Positions 8,694 through 17,410 of a stretch of 64,000 bases of DNA are shown in pieces. Source of the stretch: Prosthecobacter algae (GTDB lineage Bacteria; Verrucomicrobiota; Verrucomicrobiia; Verrucomicrobiales; Verrucomicrobiaceae). Under the pieces are notes generated by a model. The model was given only the letters and a program-made list of their open reading frames with translations. It was not told where the DNA came from and ran no database searches. The stretch lies in the NCBI RefSeq assembly GCF_039542385.1, contig NZ_BAABIA010000003.1:1-64000 (forward strand). The letters are read 5' to 3'. The position numbers and the translations under genes are program-made. The stretch's first letter is position 1, and every line of letters starts with the position of its first letter.

Positions 8694-10079
8694 ATGCCTC
8701 GCACCGCCATCCTCAACGTCGTCGGCCTCACCCGCCGCCTCATCGGTGAGCACACGCCAAACATTCGCGCTTTTGTCGAACGGAACCGCCTGGCCCTGAT
8801 CGAGCCCGTACTGCCAGCCGTCACCTGCACGGCCCAAGCGACCTACGCCACCGGCAAAGCCCCGCGCGACCATGGAGCCGTGGCAAACGGGTGGTATGAC
8901 CGTGACTATGCCGAGCACCGTTTTTGGAAGCAGCCCGAGCAACTGGTGCAGGGCGAAAAGCTCTGGGACATGCTGCGCAAGCAAGACCGCGACTTCACCT
9001 GCGCCAAAGTCTTCTGGTGGTATAACATGCATTCCACGGCGGATTACACCATCACCCCACGCCCCCTTTACCTCTCGGATGGCGGCAAGGTCTTTGACAT
9101 CCACACGCAGCCCATGGGCCTGCGGGACCGACTGAAAAAAGACCTCGGTGCCTTTCCCTTCATGAACTTCTGGGGCCCAGCCTCCGGCATCGAATCCACT
9201 CGCTGGATCGCCGCCAGCGCCAAATGGATCGAGGAAAAACACTGGCCCTCCCTCAGCCTCGTTTACTTGCCCCACCTCGACTACAACCTGCAGCGTGTGG
9301 GGCTAAACATGCCCCTCATTGCCGAAGATCTGCGCCAGGTGGATGAAGTGGTAGGCGACCTCATCAAGTTTTACGAGCGCCGCCAAATCCAGGTCATCCT
9401 CCTCTCCGAATACGGCATCACCGATGTGGACCAGCCCGTGCATCTGAACCGCATCTTTCGTGAGCATCATTGGTTATCCATCAAGGATGAACTGGGCACG
9501 GAGACGCTGGATCTCGGCGGCAGCCGCGCCTTTGCCATTGCCGATCACCAACTGGCCCACATCTACGTCAACGATCCGTCACTCCTGAACGAAGTGCGCG
9601 CCGTGCTGGAGCAGACCCCCGGCGTGCAGCAGGTGCTCGGCAAGATGGAAAAGCATTACGCCGGGCTGAATCACGAACGCAGCGGTGACCTCATCGCCAT
9701 TGCCGATGCCCGCAGTTGGTTCACCTATTATTACTGGACCGATGACGCCAAGGCCCCCGAATTCGCCCGCTGTGTGGACATCCACCGCAAATGTGGTTAT
9801 GACCCCGTGGAGCTTTTCCTGGACTCAAAGATCCGCTTCCCCAAGCTCAAAATCGGCCTCAAGCTCGCCAAGAAGATGCTCGGCTTCCGCATGAAAATGG
9901 ATGTCATTCCGCTGGATGCCACCCTGGTCAAAGGCAGCCATGGCCGCATCCCCGAGGACGTCGAGGACTGGCCGGTGCTGATTGGCGACCTCCCGCATCT
10001 CCCACGCGCCAGCTCACTCCAGGCCACGCAAGTATGCGGCCAGCTCTATGAAGCTTGCACACGGGCAGCCTCCTCTTGA
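8694..10079 (+). CDS. Alkaline-phosphatase-superfamily nucleotide pyrophosphatase/phosphodiesterase
   Basis: A 461-residue protein of the type I phosphodiesterase/nucleotide pyrophosphatase family. The N-terminal LPAVTCTAQATYATG contains the metal-coordinating Thr nucleophile region; LVYLPHLDYNLQRVG gives the Asp-x-x-x-His metal ligands, followed by LLSEYGITDVDQPVHLNR and the C-terminal KGSHGR His. No signal peptide, so probably cytoplasmic. The substrate is unknown; similar proteins occur beside prenyltransferase or sugar-metabolism genes in other bacteria, none of which is visible here. An in-frame TTG at 8676 would start inside the tandem repeat, so ATG 8694 is preferred. Confidence 0.85.
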   Translation: MPRTAILNVVGLTRRLIGEHTPNIRAFVERNRLALIEPVLPAVTCTAQATYATGKAPRDHGAVANGWYDRDYAEHRFWKQPEQLVQGEKLWDMLRKQDRDFTCAKVFWWYNMHSTADYTITPRPLYLSDGGKVFDIHTQPMGLRDRLKKDLGAFPFMNFWGPASGIESTRWIAASAKWIEEKHWPSLSLVYLPHLDYNLQRVGLNMPLIAEDLRQVDEVVGDLIKFYERRQIQVILLSEYGITDVDQPVHLNRIFREHHWLSIKDELGTETLDLGGSRAFAIADHQLAHIYVNDPSLLNEVRAVLEQTPGVQQVLGKMEKHYAGLNHERSGDLIAIADARSWFTYYYWTDDAKAPEFARCVDIHRKCGYDPVELFLDSKIRFPKLKIGLKLAKKMLGFRMKMDVIPLDATLVKGSHGRIPEDVEDWPVLIGDLPHLPRASSLQATQVCGQLYEACTRAASS

Positions 10080-10090
10080 GCCCTCGGCGT

Positions 10091-12424
10091 TTACGCCTTG
10101 GTGATGCGCTTCCAGAAAAAGTCCAGTTCCCTGGCCAGCACGGTCATCACTTGGGTTGGTTCAGCCTGCACAGCCCCGGTTTCAGCATCCTTGATGATGC
10201 GCTGCATCGCATAGAGCGCCGCCACGCTCGTCGCATCCAGATGCACCGCGTCCAGGTGCGGCTTCAGCGGTAGGGGCAGAGTCTCCCCGGCATAAAGGGC
10301 CTGCCAGGCCGGATGTTCACGATCCGATTTGAAAGTCACCAGCTTGAGCTTCACCTGCGGTTCGCCATCGCGCTCCGCATCCCCAGCAAGATCCACCAGA
10401 CGGCCTGCGGCAAAACCCGCCAAGACCCGCCAGTAAGCCCCATCAGAGAAAGGAGCCAGACCAAATAAAAGTTCAACGCCCTGGATGGACCACACCATCG
10501 TCTGGCGGCCAGTCAGCCCCGGCAGTTCATGCTCACTGAAACGCACGAGTGGGAAACGACGCCCCGCAAGCCGGATCAGTTCCCCCAGCTTCACATAGTC
10601 CAGGGGCTGTGACTCAGCCTCGGCAGCCATTTGCAAGCGCAACGCCTCAAAACGTCCCAGCAATGCATCGCCAGGCTTGGCCACAGGAACAGGGGTGGCC
10701 GCCGCAGGCGAGGGCACAACCGATGGCGTCACAGGTTGAGCCGGAACATTCAGACGTTCGGGAGGAATGTCTGCCAGCTCATCCAGCACCCGAGTTTTGC
10801 TGCCGGGCTGACGCAGATGATGCAGCATTTCACGCAGCTTCACAAAGGCATCGGCCGAGGGTGAAACCGCTGTCGCCATGGCAGGTCCTGCATTGCCTCC
10901 AGAGGAACCCGAAGGCCGCCAATCCGTGGCTGAAGAGGACAAATTCGGCGAAGAAGAAGGCTCCGAAACAGGAGCTTCGTGCGCCGGAGCCGCTTCCTCA
11001 ATTTGCGATGGAGGCGGAGAAAACGAAACGGGAGGCTCATTTTGTGGCAAGGCCGCCTGTGGCTCGGCCAGACTCGCCGCCATCTGCTGCACTTCGGCGG
11101 AGGTCGGATCGTCAAAGATGGAGGGCATGCCCTCCGTCTCATCGGTCGGGGTTGTCTCCGTCATCAGGGAGATGGCCGGCATGGCGTCATCCGCCAGGGA
11201 AGGTACCGACAGTTCACTGTTATCCGCTTTGCCCGTAACGGACAAAGGCACAGAGTTCTGGAAAATCTGCCACTGCCGGGCGCAATGGCGCAAAAACACA
11301 CGGGCGGAGACCGAACCGATGGGCCGCCCCAAAAAATGCTGCTTCACATCCACAAACGACTCAAACTCTGCCGCATCGTCTGCGGCAACGCCCGCCTGCT
11401 CCAGTCGCAGCCGCAGCAGGGCCACAGCATCCGTTTCACGCAGCCCCCGCAGCAGGACCTGACTGGCCGTAAGCCGATCTTCCAGGGCGCTGGGCAGGTG
11501 GTGGCCAAAGGTAGCCTGCCACACATCCTGATTCAGGCTCAACAGCACATGCAGGCCCTGAGTATCCACCAGGTCCATCAGCAAAGCGGCAATGGTCACG
11601 CCCGCCGTCGGGTTGCGATAGTAGCCATCCAGGTGATCCACCATCAGCACCACGGGCCGCCAGAGTCCGAGCATCCGGAACCATGTTGGCAGGCCGGTTT
11701 CATGATCCGGTGCCGCCAGGTCCTGCATCACGGCGAGGCTCTCGCGCTCCCCTTCAAAAGCCTGCCCCATCATGGCCTCCAGCCAGGCATCGGCAACATC
11801 CGTCCGCAGGGGCAACTGCCGCGCGACCCGACGTGCGAGGATCGGGCGCAGACCGGCGGAATGCTTGCGCAACCAGTCGCCGATCATGTGGGCGGAACCG
11901 TCCTTGTCGAAAACATCCGCCACCGGGCCTGAAAGCACCCGCAGAGCCTGTTCAGGGTTCGCGCTGGGCACCAGACCTTCTTGGATCAAATCATGCAGGA
12001 GATGGGCGACCAGCCCGGCACATACCTCCCGCAGACGGGACCACGAAGGCTGTTCACCTTTAGCCACGCTCAAGGCTTCCAGCCCTCGCCGCGTGACAGT
12101 CGTCAGATTCAGCGCATCCCCGGTACGAAAGGCCAGCGGCACCATCACCACACCGGTCCCCGCCGCAGCCACCACCCGGCCTAGCAGGTGCGTCTTGCCA
12201 TACCCGGCGCGAGGAGCCGTCAGCAGCATCAGCGGTGCGCCCGTGCGGTTTTCCACTGACTCCAGCAACTGGTCCAGCACATCCTCATTGAGTCCGCCGA
12301 CAGAGTCTGCCTCTCCCACCACCATCGGCCCCGAACAGACATCGGCAGCAAATGGATTGCCAAAGCTCATGGCGGAACCCATTTCGGCAGGCGGAGAAGT
12401 GATGGAGGATTCAGAGCTACCCAC
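10091..12424 (-). CDS. Large P-loop ATPase of unknown function
   Basis: A 777-residue protein. An AAA/STAND-like ATPase domain occupies the first ~390 residues with Walker A APRAGYGKTHLL (70-81) and Walker B PVVLMVDHLDGY (257-268). A long Pro/Ser/Ala/Glu-rich, probably disordered linker follows (~400-590). The C-terminal folded domain (~590-777) has LVRFSEHELPGLTGRQ and ends in KRITKA. No TM segment is seen. I do not recognise a named family beyond the ATPase core. It converges with the phosphodiesterase gene (11-bp gap). It may be a regulator or remodelling ATPase. Confidence 0.7.
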   Translation of the reverse strand: MGSSESSITSPPAEMGSAMSFGNPFAADVCSGPMVVGEADSVGGLNEDVLDQLLESVENRTGAPLMLLTAPRAGYGKTHLLGRVVAAAGTGVVMVPLAFRTGDALNLTTVTRRGLEALSVAKGEQPSWSRLREVCAGLVAHLLHDLIQEGLVPSANPEQALRVLSGPVADVFDKDGSAHMIGDWLRKHSAGLRPILARRVARQLPLRTDVADAWLEAMMGQAFEGERESLAVMQDLAAPDHETGLPTWFRMLGLWRPVVLMVDHLDGYYRNPTAGVTIAALLMDLVDTQGLHVLLSLNQDVWQATFGHHLPSALEDRLTASQVLLRGLRETDAVALLRLRLEQAGVAADDAAEFESFVDVKQHFLGRPIGSVSARVFLRHCARQWQIFQNSVPLSVTGKADNSELSVPSLADDAMPAISLMTETTPTDETEGMPSIFDDPTSAEVQQMAASLAEPQAALPQNEPPVSFSPPPSQIEEAAPAHEAPVSEPSSSPNLSSSATDWRPSGSSGGNAGPAMATAVSPSADAFVKLREMLHHLRQPGSKTRVLDELADIPPERLNVPAQPVTPSVVPSPAAATPVPVAKPGDALLGRFEALRLQMAAEAESQPLDYVKLGELIRLAGRRFPLVRFSEHELPGLTGRQTMVWSIQGVELLFGLAPFSDGAYWRVLAGFAAGRLVDLAGDAERDGEPQVKLKLVTFKSDREHPAWQALYAGETLPLPLKPHLDAVHLDATSVAALYAMQRIIKDAETGAVQAEPTQVMTVLARELDFFWKRITKA

Positions 12425-12513
12425 AAGAGACCAAGTTCAATTTTTTCTGCTATCCAGTATTAACTATTGAAACTATTCCCCGATACAAAAAATTAAAGCA
12501 GAGACTTCGTTTA

Positions 12514-12539
12514 TTTGCGAAAATTTGCACTTTCGCAAA
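12514..12539 (-). terminator. Hairpin downstream of the SLC13 permease
   Basis: A perfect 9-bp stem, TTTGCGAAA (12514-12522) with TTTCGCAAA (12531-12539), loop 8 nt, in an AT-rich gap 70 bp beyond the stop of the minus-strand permease. There is no clean T-run directly after it on the minus strand, so terminator function is tentative. Confidence 0.4.
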
Positions 12540-12608
12540 ATTGAAATCTCGTTTTTGAGCAAGGCCTCCCGCCACGGCTTCTCACCTGTCTTTCTGCTGT
12601 TCTAGAAC

Positions 12609-14378
12609 TCAGCGATACAAAGGCCAAAAGATTGGGACCAAAAGCAAGATGACGGCGAGAGTAATCACGGTCAGTCCGCTGCCCACCTTGATGAAGTCAC
12701 TGAAGCGATACTTGCCCGGCCCATAGACGAGAATGCAACTCGGCTCAAAAGGCGTCAGCACCGAGATGCTGGCACTCAGCATGATCGCAATACCAAAGGC
12801 CCGGGGATCCGCCCCCAGCTTTTCCGCCGCTTGCAGGGCAATGGGCAGAACCACCAAAGCAGCCGCCGCATTCGACATCGGCTGTGTCAGCAAGATCGTC
12901 AGGACACAAAAACCCGCCATCACGGTGAGGGCTCCATAGGGACTCAGCCAGTGGGTCACCACGCCAGCCAGCAGGGCATCCGCGCCCGACTTGGCCATAG
13001 CCGTGCCAAAAGCGGTCATGCCGCCAATGAGAATCAGCAGACGCCAGTCAATGTTTTCGTAAGCTGTGTCCAGCGTGATGCAGCGAGTGGCCAGCGCGAT
13101 CAGCGCCGCCAGAAGAAAGGCGATGGACGCCGGCAAAAAGCCCAGGCTGCTAGCCGTCACCGCCACCGCAAAGGCAATCAAGGTGGCTATGCCGCGCTTG
13201 CGCGCACTGGTGGCATAGCTGTGCTCGGTGATGACGACCATTTCGGCCTCCTGCTCGAATTTTTGAAAGCGGTCGTACGGCCCCTGCAGCAGCAAAAGGT
13301 CCCCCGCGTGCAGCACCACATCCGCCATGTGGTCATTCAGTGTGCGGTCCCCGCGCAGCAGCGCCAGAACAGAGAGTCCCGTGCGACGTCTGAAATTGCT
13401 GCTCCGCAGAGTCTGGCCCACGAGGCTGGAGCGGGGCGTCAGCACCACCTCGGCCACACTGGCATCGCTGGTATCCACTCCAGAACGGCGCAGTTGCACG
13501 TCTTCCTGAATGTCGATGCCCTCGATCTTCTTCACCTTGATCAGGTTCTGTACTTTGCCCGCGACGAGGACAATGTCCCCCTCCTCAAACTGGGTATGGG
13601 GGCCAATGGGCAGTTCCATCTCATGGCGACGCAGTTTCACCACCTGGAATTCCAGGACCGAAAAATCCGACTGAAAGGCGACCTGGCCAATCAGCGGCGA
13701 ACTCGGCAGGATGACCACCTCCGAAAGGTATTCCCGAATGTGGGCATCGCCGTTGGCATGCTCGGCGCGATCCCTTTCGGGCACCCATTTCATTCCCACC
13801 AGGACGAGGTAGATCAGGCCAGTGATGAAGATGACCAGCCCGATGGGAGTGATTTCAAACATCCCCACCTCCTCCAGCCCCCGGTGCTTCATCGCACCAC
13901 TCACAGCCACATTGGTAGAGGTGCCGATCAACGTGCAAGTGCCGCCCAAAATGGAGGCAAAGGACAACGGCATGAGCAACCGCGAGGGCGAAATCTTCAG
14001 CCGTCTGGCCATGCCAATGACCGGTCCCAGAAACATGGCCGTCACCGTGGTATTGTTCATGAAGGCCGAAATCATCCCGACCCCACTCATCATGCCCGTA
14101 ACGACCCTTCGTGGATGGCCCCCAGTGGCCCGCGCCAGCAAGCTCCCCAGACTGTCCAGCACCCCGGTGTCCCGCAGGGCTGCACCAATGACAAAAATGG
14201 ACCCCAGCATCACGATCACCTCATTGCCAAAGCCCGCAAAAGCCTCCCTCACATCCAGGATGCCAGTCATTACTAGGACGCAAAGCAGGCCCAGCGTCAC
14301 CAGATCCACCGAGATTTTCTCCGTGGCAAAAAGCACAACAGCGGCCAGCAGCAGACCAATGACAAGATAAGGTTCCAT
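12609..14378 (-). CDS. SLC13 (DASS/CitT-like) permease with two RCK_C domains
   Basis: A 589-residue ion-transporter superfamily protein. Its hydrophobic halves (about 1-200 and 400-589) flank two soluble TrkA-C/RCK_C repeats (about 215-390, for example VVILPSSPLIGQ and VVLTPRSSLVGQTL). SFASILGGTCTLIGTSTNVAVSG in the first half and FVLTILLTQPMSNAAAAL-like helices in the second match divalent anion:Na+ symporters. Relatives carry sulfate or dicarboxylates. Inner membrane. The RCK_C pair suggests ligand gating. It is preceded by the DUF5069 gene on the same strand (77-bp gap). Confidence 0.9.
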   Translation of the reverse strand: MEPYLVIGLLLAAVVLFATEKISVDLVTLGLLCVLVMTGILDVREAFAGFGNEVIVMLGSIFVIGAALRDTGVLDSLGSLLARATGGHPRRVVTGMMSGVGMISAFMNNTTVTAMFLGPVIGMARRLKISPSRLLMPLSFASILGGTCTLIGTSTNVAVSGAMKHRGLEEVGMFEITPIGLVIFITGLIYLVLVGMKWVPERDRAEHANGDAHIREYLSEVVILPSSPLIGQVAFQSDFSVLEFQVVKLRRHEMELPIGPHTQFEEGDIVLVAGKVQNLIKVKKIEGIDIQEDVQLRRSGVDTSDASVAEVVLTPRSSLVGQTLRSSNFRRRTGLSVLALLRGDRTLNDHMADVVLHAGDLLLLQGPYDRFQKFEQEAEMVVITEHSYATSARKRGIATLIAFAVAVTASSLGFLPASIAFLLAALIALATRCITLDTAYENIDWRLLILIGGMTAFGTAMAKSGADALLAGVVTHWLSPYGALTVMAGFCVLTILLTQPMSNAAAALVVLPIALQAAEKLGADPRAFGIAIMLSASISVLTPFEPSCILVYGPGKYRFSDFIKVGSGLTVITLAVILLLVPIFWPLYR

Positions 14379-14455
14379 GAAGGAGCGGCGACAATCGGCA
14401 GGATGCGCCGGATGACGAGTGATTAAATCTTTACTTCAGCCTCAATAAACCTCGG

Positions 14456-14896
14456 TTACGGAGCGCGCCCCTCTTCCACATCCATGAGATCAAAGAAGGT
14501 CAAGATGTCCTCCCGGTGCCCCAGACCCGCCTCTTCCCGCTGCTTGATCAACCCTGGTATAGCGGCATCCCGCCAGCCTCGCTTCATCATGAAGCCATTG
14601 AAAATCTCCACATGCTCCTTGTCGGGGCGCTGCCCCTTTTGAAAGCACCACTCCAGCACCTCTTCATCCGTTCCACCGGCCAGTGTCCGCTCGCTGAGGT
14701 CGGCAAAGCTCACCCCAAGAAGGCAGCAGATGCGGTCATCAAAGGTGCGGCTGCCAGGAATGACATCCAGATGGTACCCTGGCGGCAGTCCCTCCTTCGC
14801 ATGAAGGCGGATTTTGTCCAAAATGCGGCCAAACACCATGATGCCGCCGACCATGTCGCGAGGGGAACGAAGAGGAAATGCCATAGATCTCTTCAT
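14456..14896 (-). CDS. DUF5069 domain protein
   Basis: A 146-residue protein matching DUF5069: FPLRSPRDMVGGIMVFGRILDKIRLHAKEGLPPGYH at the start, GSRTFDDRICCLLGVSFADL, then a downstream EEVLEWCFQKG helix. The family is common in Verrucomicrobiota and related phyla, and its function is unknown. The start could be 14896 or the Met at 14884. Its presence supports the taxonomic call. Confidence 0.85.
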   Translation of the reverse strand: MKRSMAFPLRSPRDMVGGIMVFGRILDKIRLHAKEGLPPGYHLDVIPGSRTFDDRICCLLGVSFADLSERTLAGGTDEEVLEWCFQKGQRPDKEHVEIFNGFMMKRGWRDAAIPGLIKQREEAGLGHREDILTFFDLMDVEEGRAP

Positions 14897-15029
14897 AGCG
14901 CATGAAATCGGCCTTGGTCAACGGTCGCTCATTCGTGAGAACTAACCTAGGAGCTTCAAGTTCAAATTCAGATTTCGCAGGTGACAATCCCGCCAGCCAA
15001 GATTACCTCCGCCCCTCATTCTCCCGATC

Positions 15030-16634
15030 ATGTCTAGTCATTCTACCCTAAATCACCGTCAAAAGGCACTTCTCGGACTGCTCTCTGCAACCGCCCTTTT
15101 TCTGCCTCTGGCTGCTGAAGCCCAGCTCGGTGTTTCCCCCTCTCAAAACGCCGCGTTCCTGACGGAATTGCGTGCCCGTGATCCAAAGCGTGCCGATGAA
15201 AACCGCGATGTGCTGGGAGATGCCCGTGAAAAGCTGGAAACTGGCCGTGCCTTGTCTCGCCCAGAAGTTTTCAGCTTCAGTGCGGCCAACCCTCGCCGTT
15301 TGAATGCGGACCTCACAGGGTTCCCAAGCCAATATCAGCTCGGTCGTTCCTACCTCAGTCCCTGGTATGATGGCGTGGTCGCTCCAGACAACACGCTGCA
15401 AAAAGCCGCTGGTATCAATGCAGGTTTTGCCTTCGAGCAGGGCTTTGAATACAATTCAGCCATCAACGGCGGCAAAGGCGGGCTCATCCTCTCCTCCACC
15501 CTTCTTTTTGATGGCAGCTACAAACTGGCAGACAATCAGCGCCTGACCCTCACTGGCGGCCTCGGTTTCAACTGGGTCTCCGGCAATGACCAGATCAACT
15601 GGAGCTTCTTCAGCGACGAATTCGGCCTTGCCGTCCTGCCCGGCACATCCCTGGCCTATGACGCCCAGTTCGGCCCCATTTCCCTGACGCTCTATGATCG
15701 CGTCAGCGTCCGCCCCTATTTCGGCATCTTGCAAAATGACCTGGGCATCGCAGGCACCTGGCAGATCGCCCCTGCCCTTTCCTGGACACTGAACTACACC
15801 CACAGCACCAGCCATGATGTGGATGGCAATTACTTCGGCAGCGTCCTACCCGTGGCAGATCTGGACACCTTCTCCTCCATCCTCAGTTACGATATCAATG
15901 CCGCCCTCAGCGTCGGCCTGGAAGGTGCGCTCAACTGGCTGGATCACGACAATGACGAAGTGGCCAATGATGGCACGCTCTGGAACATCGGTGCCTTCGT
16001 TGCCTGGAAACTCAGCGACAATGCCCGCCTGCGCGTGGCCACTGGTTACCAGCACCAGGAATTCGACAACACCGCCTTCTTCGCCTTCATCCCGCCCTTC
16101 TTCGTGATCCCCAATGATTCATCGGATCTCAGCGAGCCCTACTACTCCATCAGCTTCAGCCAGCGTCTTAGCGACCGCTTCAGTCACGAACTGGCAGTCG
16201 GTTACGAGTCCAACCTTGATTTCGGGTCCAACTTCACCAGCTCCCACTACGTGAATTACGGCCTCACCGCCGACACCTGGAAAGGCGGCCGCATTACCGC
16301 CAGCGGCTTCGTGGAACACAGTGACCAGTCGGCCAGCTTCAATTCCGGTCGGTTCACCAGCTTCGGACTGGACCTGCATCTGGCCCAACAGATCACCTCC
16401 AGGCTTACCGCCGGCTTTGGTTATTCCTATGCCCGTTTCGAAACGGATATCAGCAACACTTTCGGTAACACCGCCACCAAGTTTAATCAGCACATACTGG
16501 GTCTGAATCTGGCCTATGCTCTCAATGCCAGAACGCAGGTGAATCTCGGCTACCAGTCCTTCCTTTTCACCCAGGGTGGCACCCCCAGGGCTGACCATCA
16601 CCGAGTGATGCTGGGCCTGCGTTTCCAGTTCTAA
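15030..16634 (+). CDS. Outer-membrane beta-barrel protein
   Basis: A 534-residue exported protein. A signal peptide (LLSATALFLPLAAEAQ) is followed by a short charged segment and then a long series of alternating aromatic strands (ISFSQRLSDRFSHELAVGYES; GGRITASGFVEHSD), ending in VMLGLRFQF with the C-terminal Phe typical of BAM-inserted barrels. Strand count suggests a 16 to 18-strand barrel, possibly porin- or transport-like, but no named family is recognised. It is followed by a strong terminator. Confidence 0.8.
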   Translation: MSSHSTLNHRQKALLGLLSATALFLPLAAEAQLGVSPSQNAAFLTELRARDPKRADENRDVLGDAREKLETGRALSRPEVFSFSAANPRRLNADLTGFPSQYQLGRSYLSPWYDGVVAPDNTLQKAAGINAGFAFEQGFEYNSAINGGKGGLILSSTLLFDGSYKLADNQRLTLTGGLGFNWVSGNDQINWSFFSDEFGLAVLPGTSLAYDAQFGPISLTLYDRVSVRPYFGILQNDLGIAGTWQIAPALSWTLNYTHSTSHDVDGNYFGSVLPVADLDTFSSILSYDINAALSVGLEGALNWLDHDNDEVANDGTLWNIGAFVAWKLSDNARLRVATGYQHQEFDNTAFFAFIPPFFVIPNDSSDLSEPYYSISFSQRLSDRFSHELAVGYESNLDFGSNFTSSHYVNYGLTADTWKGGRITASGFVEHSDQSASFNSGRFTSFGLDLHLAQQITSRLTAGFGYSYARFETDISNTFGNTATKFNQHILGLNLAYALNARTQVNLGYQSFLFTQGGTPRADHHRVMLGLRFQF

Positions 16635-16650
16635 AACCGTGCATCCGACA

Positions 16651-16682
16651 AACCCGGCTCCGTCAAACGAGCCGGGTTTTTT
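16651..16682 (+). terminator. Rho-independent terminator of the outer-membrane barrel gene
   Basis: A 10-bp stem AACCCGGCTC / GAGCCGGGTT with an 8-nt loop, directly followed by T residues on the plus strand, 17 bp after the barrel stop. The minus strand also shows a short T-run, so it may serve the convergent TPM gene as well. Confidence 0.9.
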
Positions 16683-16706
16683 CATGGGTATTTTGGGAGG
16701 CGGGAC

Positions 16707-17345
16707 TCAATACAAATCATCCGAACCGCCCACTGTCTGCAAACTTGGGGCGACATCTTCCCCCAAGGATGAATCCACCCAGAGTTTGTCCTCCACATAA
16801 CCGAGAGCCTGGGGCAACTGCTGCACAATTGTTGTGATCTGCCTTTCCAGTTCACGAATGAAGGACTCAATCGATGCCGCAAAATCCTCTTTGGCCAGCG
16901 ACCCTGAGGCGGCATTCAGGCACACCTCCAAAATCGTCTCGTTCACAAAGGGTTCTAGCCCATAACCGATCATGGCCACCGCTCGGCTTCGGGGCACATC
17001 CACTAAAAAAAGAACACCCCGGTTGTCCCCGCCTCTTTCGACGGCGCTGAACAGGCTGCCTTTGTTGAACAGCCAAAAGGCATGCAACGCCAAAGGGACT
17101 TCAGGAGAAAGATCAGCTAAGACCGATGCAAAGCTGACCTGCGGAAACCGCTGGTGCAGGGCATGCACTGCACGCTGGACTGAATGCCGTCTCCCCTTAG
17201 ACAAAACCTTGGCCACATCCGCCACCGGTCCACTCAGCATCGGCGGGATGCCCATGGACTGCGCCAGTGCATCCAGTGAAAACCCGCACTGCGTGCAGGC
17301 CTGGTCATGCTCCAGGGCAGGATGTCGGCAGGCAGGGCAGCGCAT
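16707..17345 (-). CDS. TPM-domain protein with N-terminal zinc ribbon
   Basis: A 212-residue protein. Residues 1-25 form a zinc-ribbon-like pair CPAC...CTQCGF. A TPM (YgcG/Psb32-like) domain follows: LHQRFPQVSFASVLADLSPE, NRGVLFLVDVPRSRAVAMIGYGLEPFV and a terminal helical part. TPM domains act in membrane-associated processes or photosystem repair, and some have acid-phosphatase activity. No TM segment is visible here, which is unusual for the family. Start taken at ATG 17345 just before the zinc ribbon. It lies downstream of cstA on the same strand with a 65-bp gap. Confidence 0.75.
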   Translation of the reverse strand: MRCPACRHPALEHDQACTQCGFSLDALAQSMGIPPMLSGPVADVAKVLSKGRRHSVQRAVHALHQRFPQVSFASVLADLSPEVPLALHAFWLFNKGSLFSAVERGGDNRGVLFLVDVPRSRAVAMIGYGLEPFVNETILEVCLNAASGSLAKEDFAASIESFIRELERQITTIVQQLPQALGYVEDKLWVDSSLGEDVAPSLQTVGGSDDLY

Positions 17346-17410
17346 GACAGCAAAGAGAATGCGCAGGCGGCGCGGCGCAATGCCTTTCACGCCGCCTTTT
17401 TCCGTCCAGC

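Noticed and set aside
8472..9275. Minus-strand open frame with a repeated GQEVKRSR peptide
   Set aside because: It is the reverse translation of the octanucleotide array and the phosphodiesterase gene; the plus-strand gene is clearly the coding one.
10979..11932. Long plus-strand frames opposite the P-loop ATPase gene
   Set aside because: Shadow frames of a GC-rich gene; the ATPase frame has Walker motifs and sensible composition.
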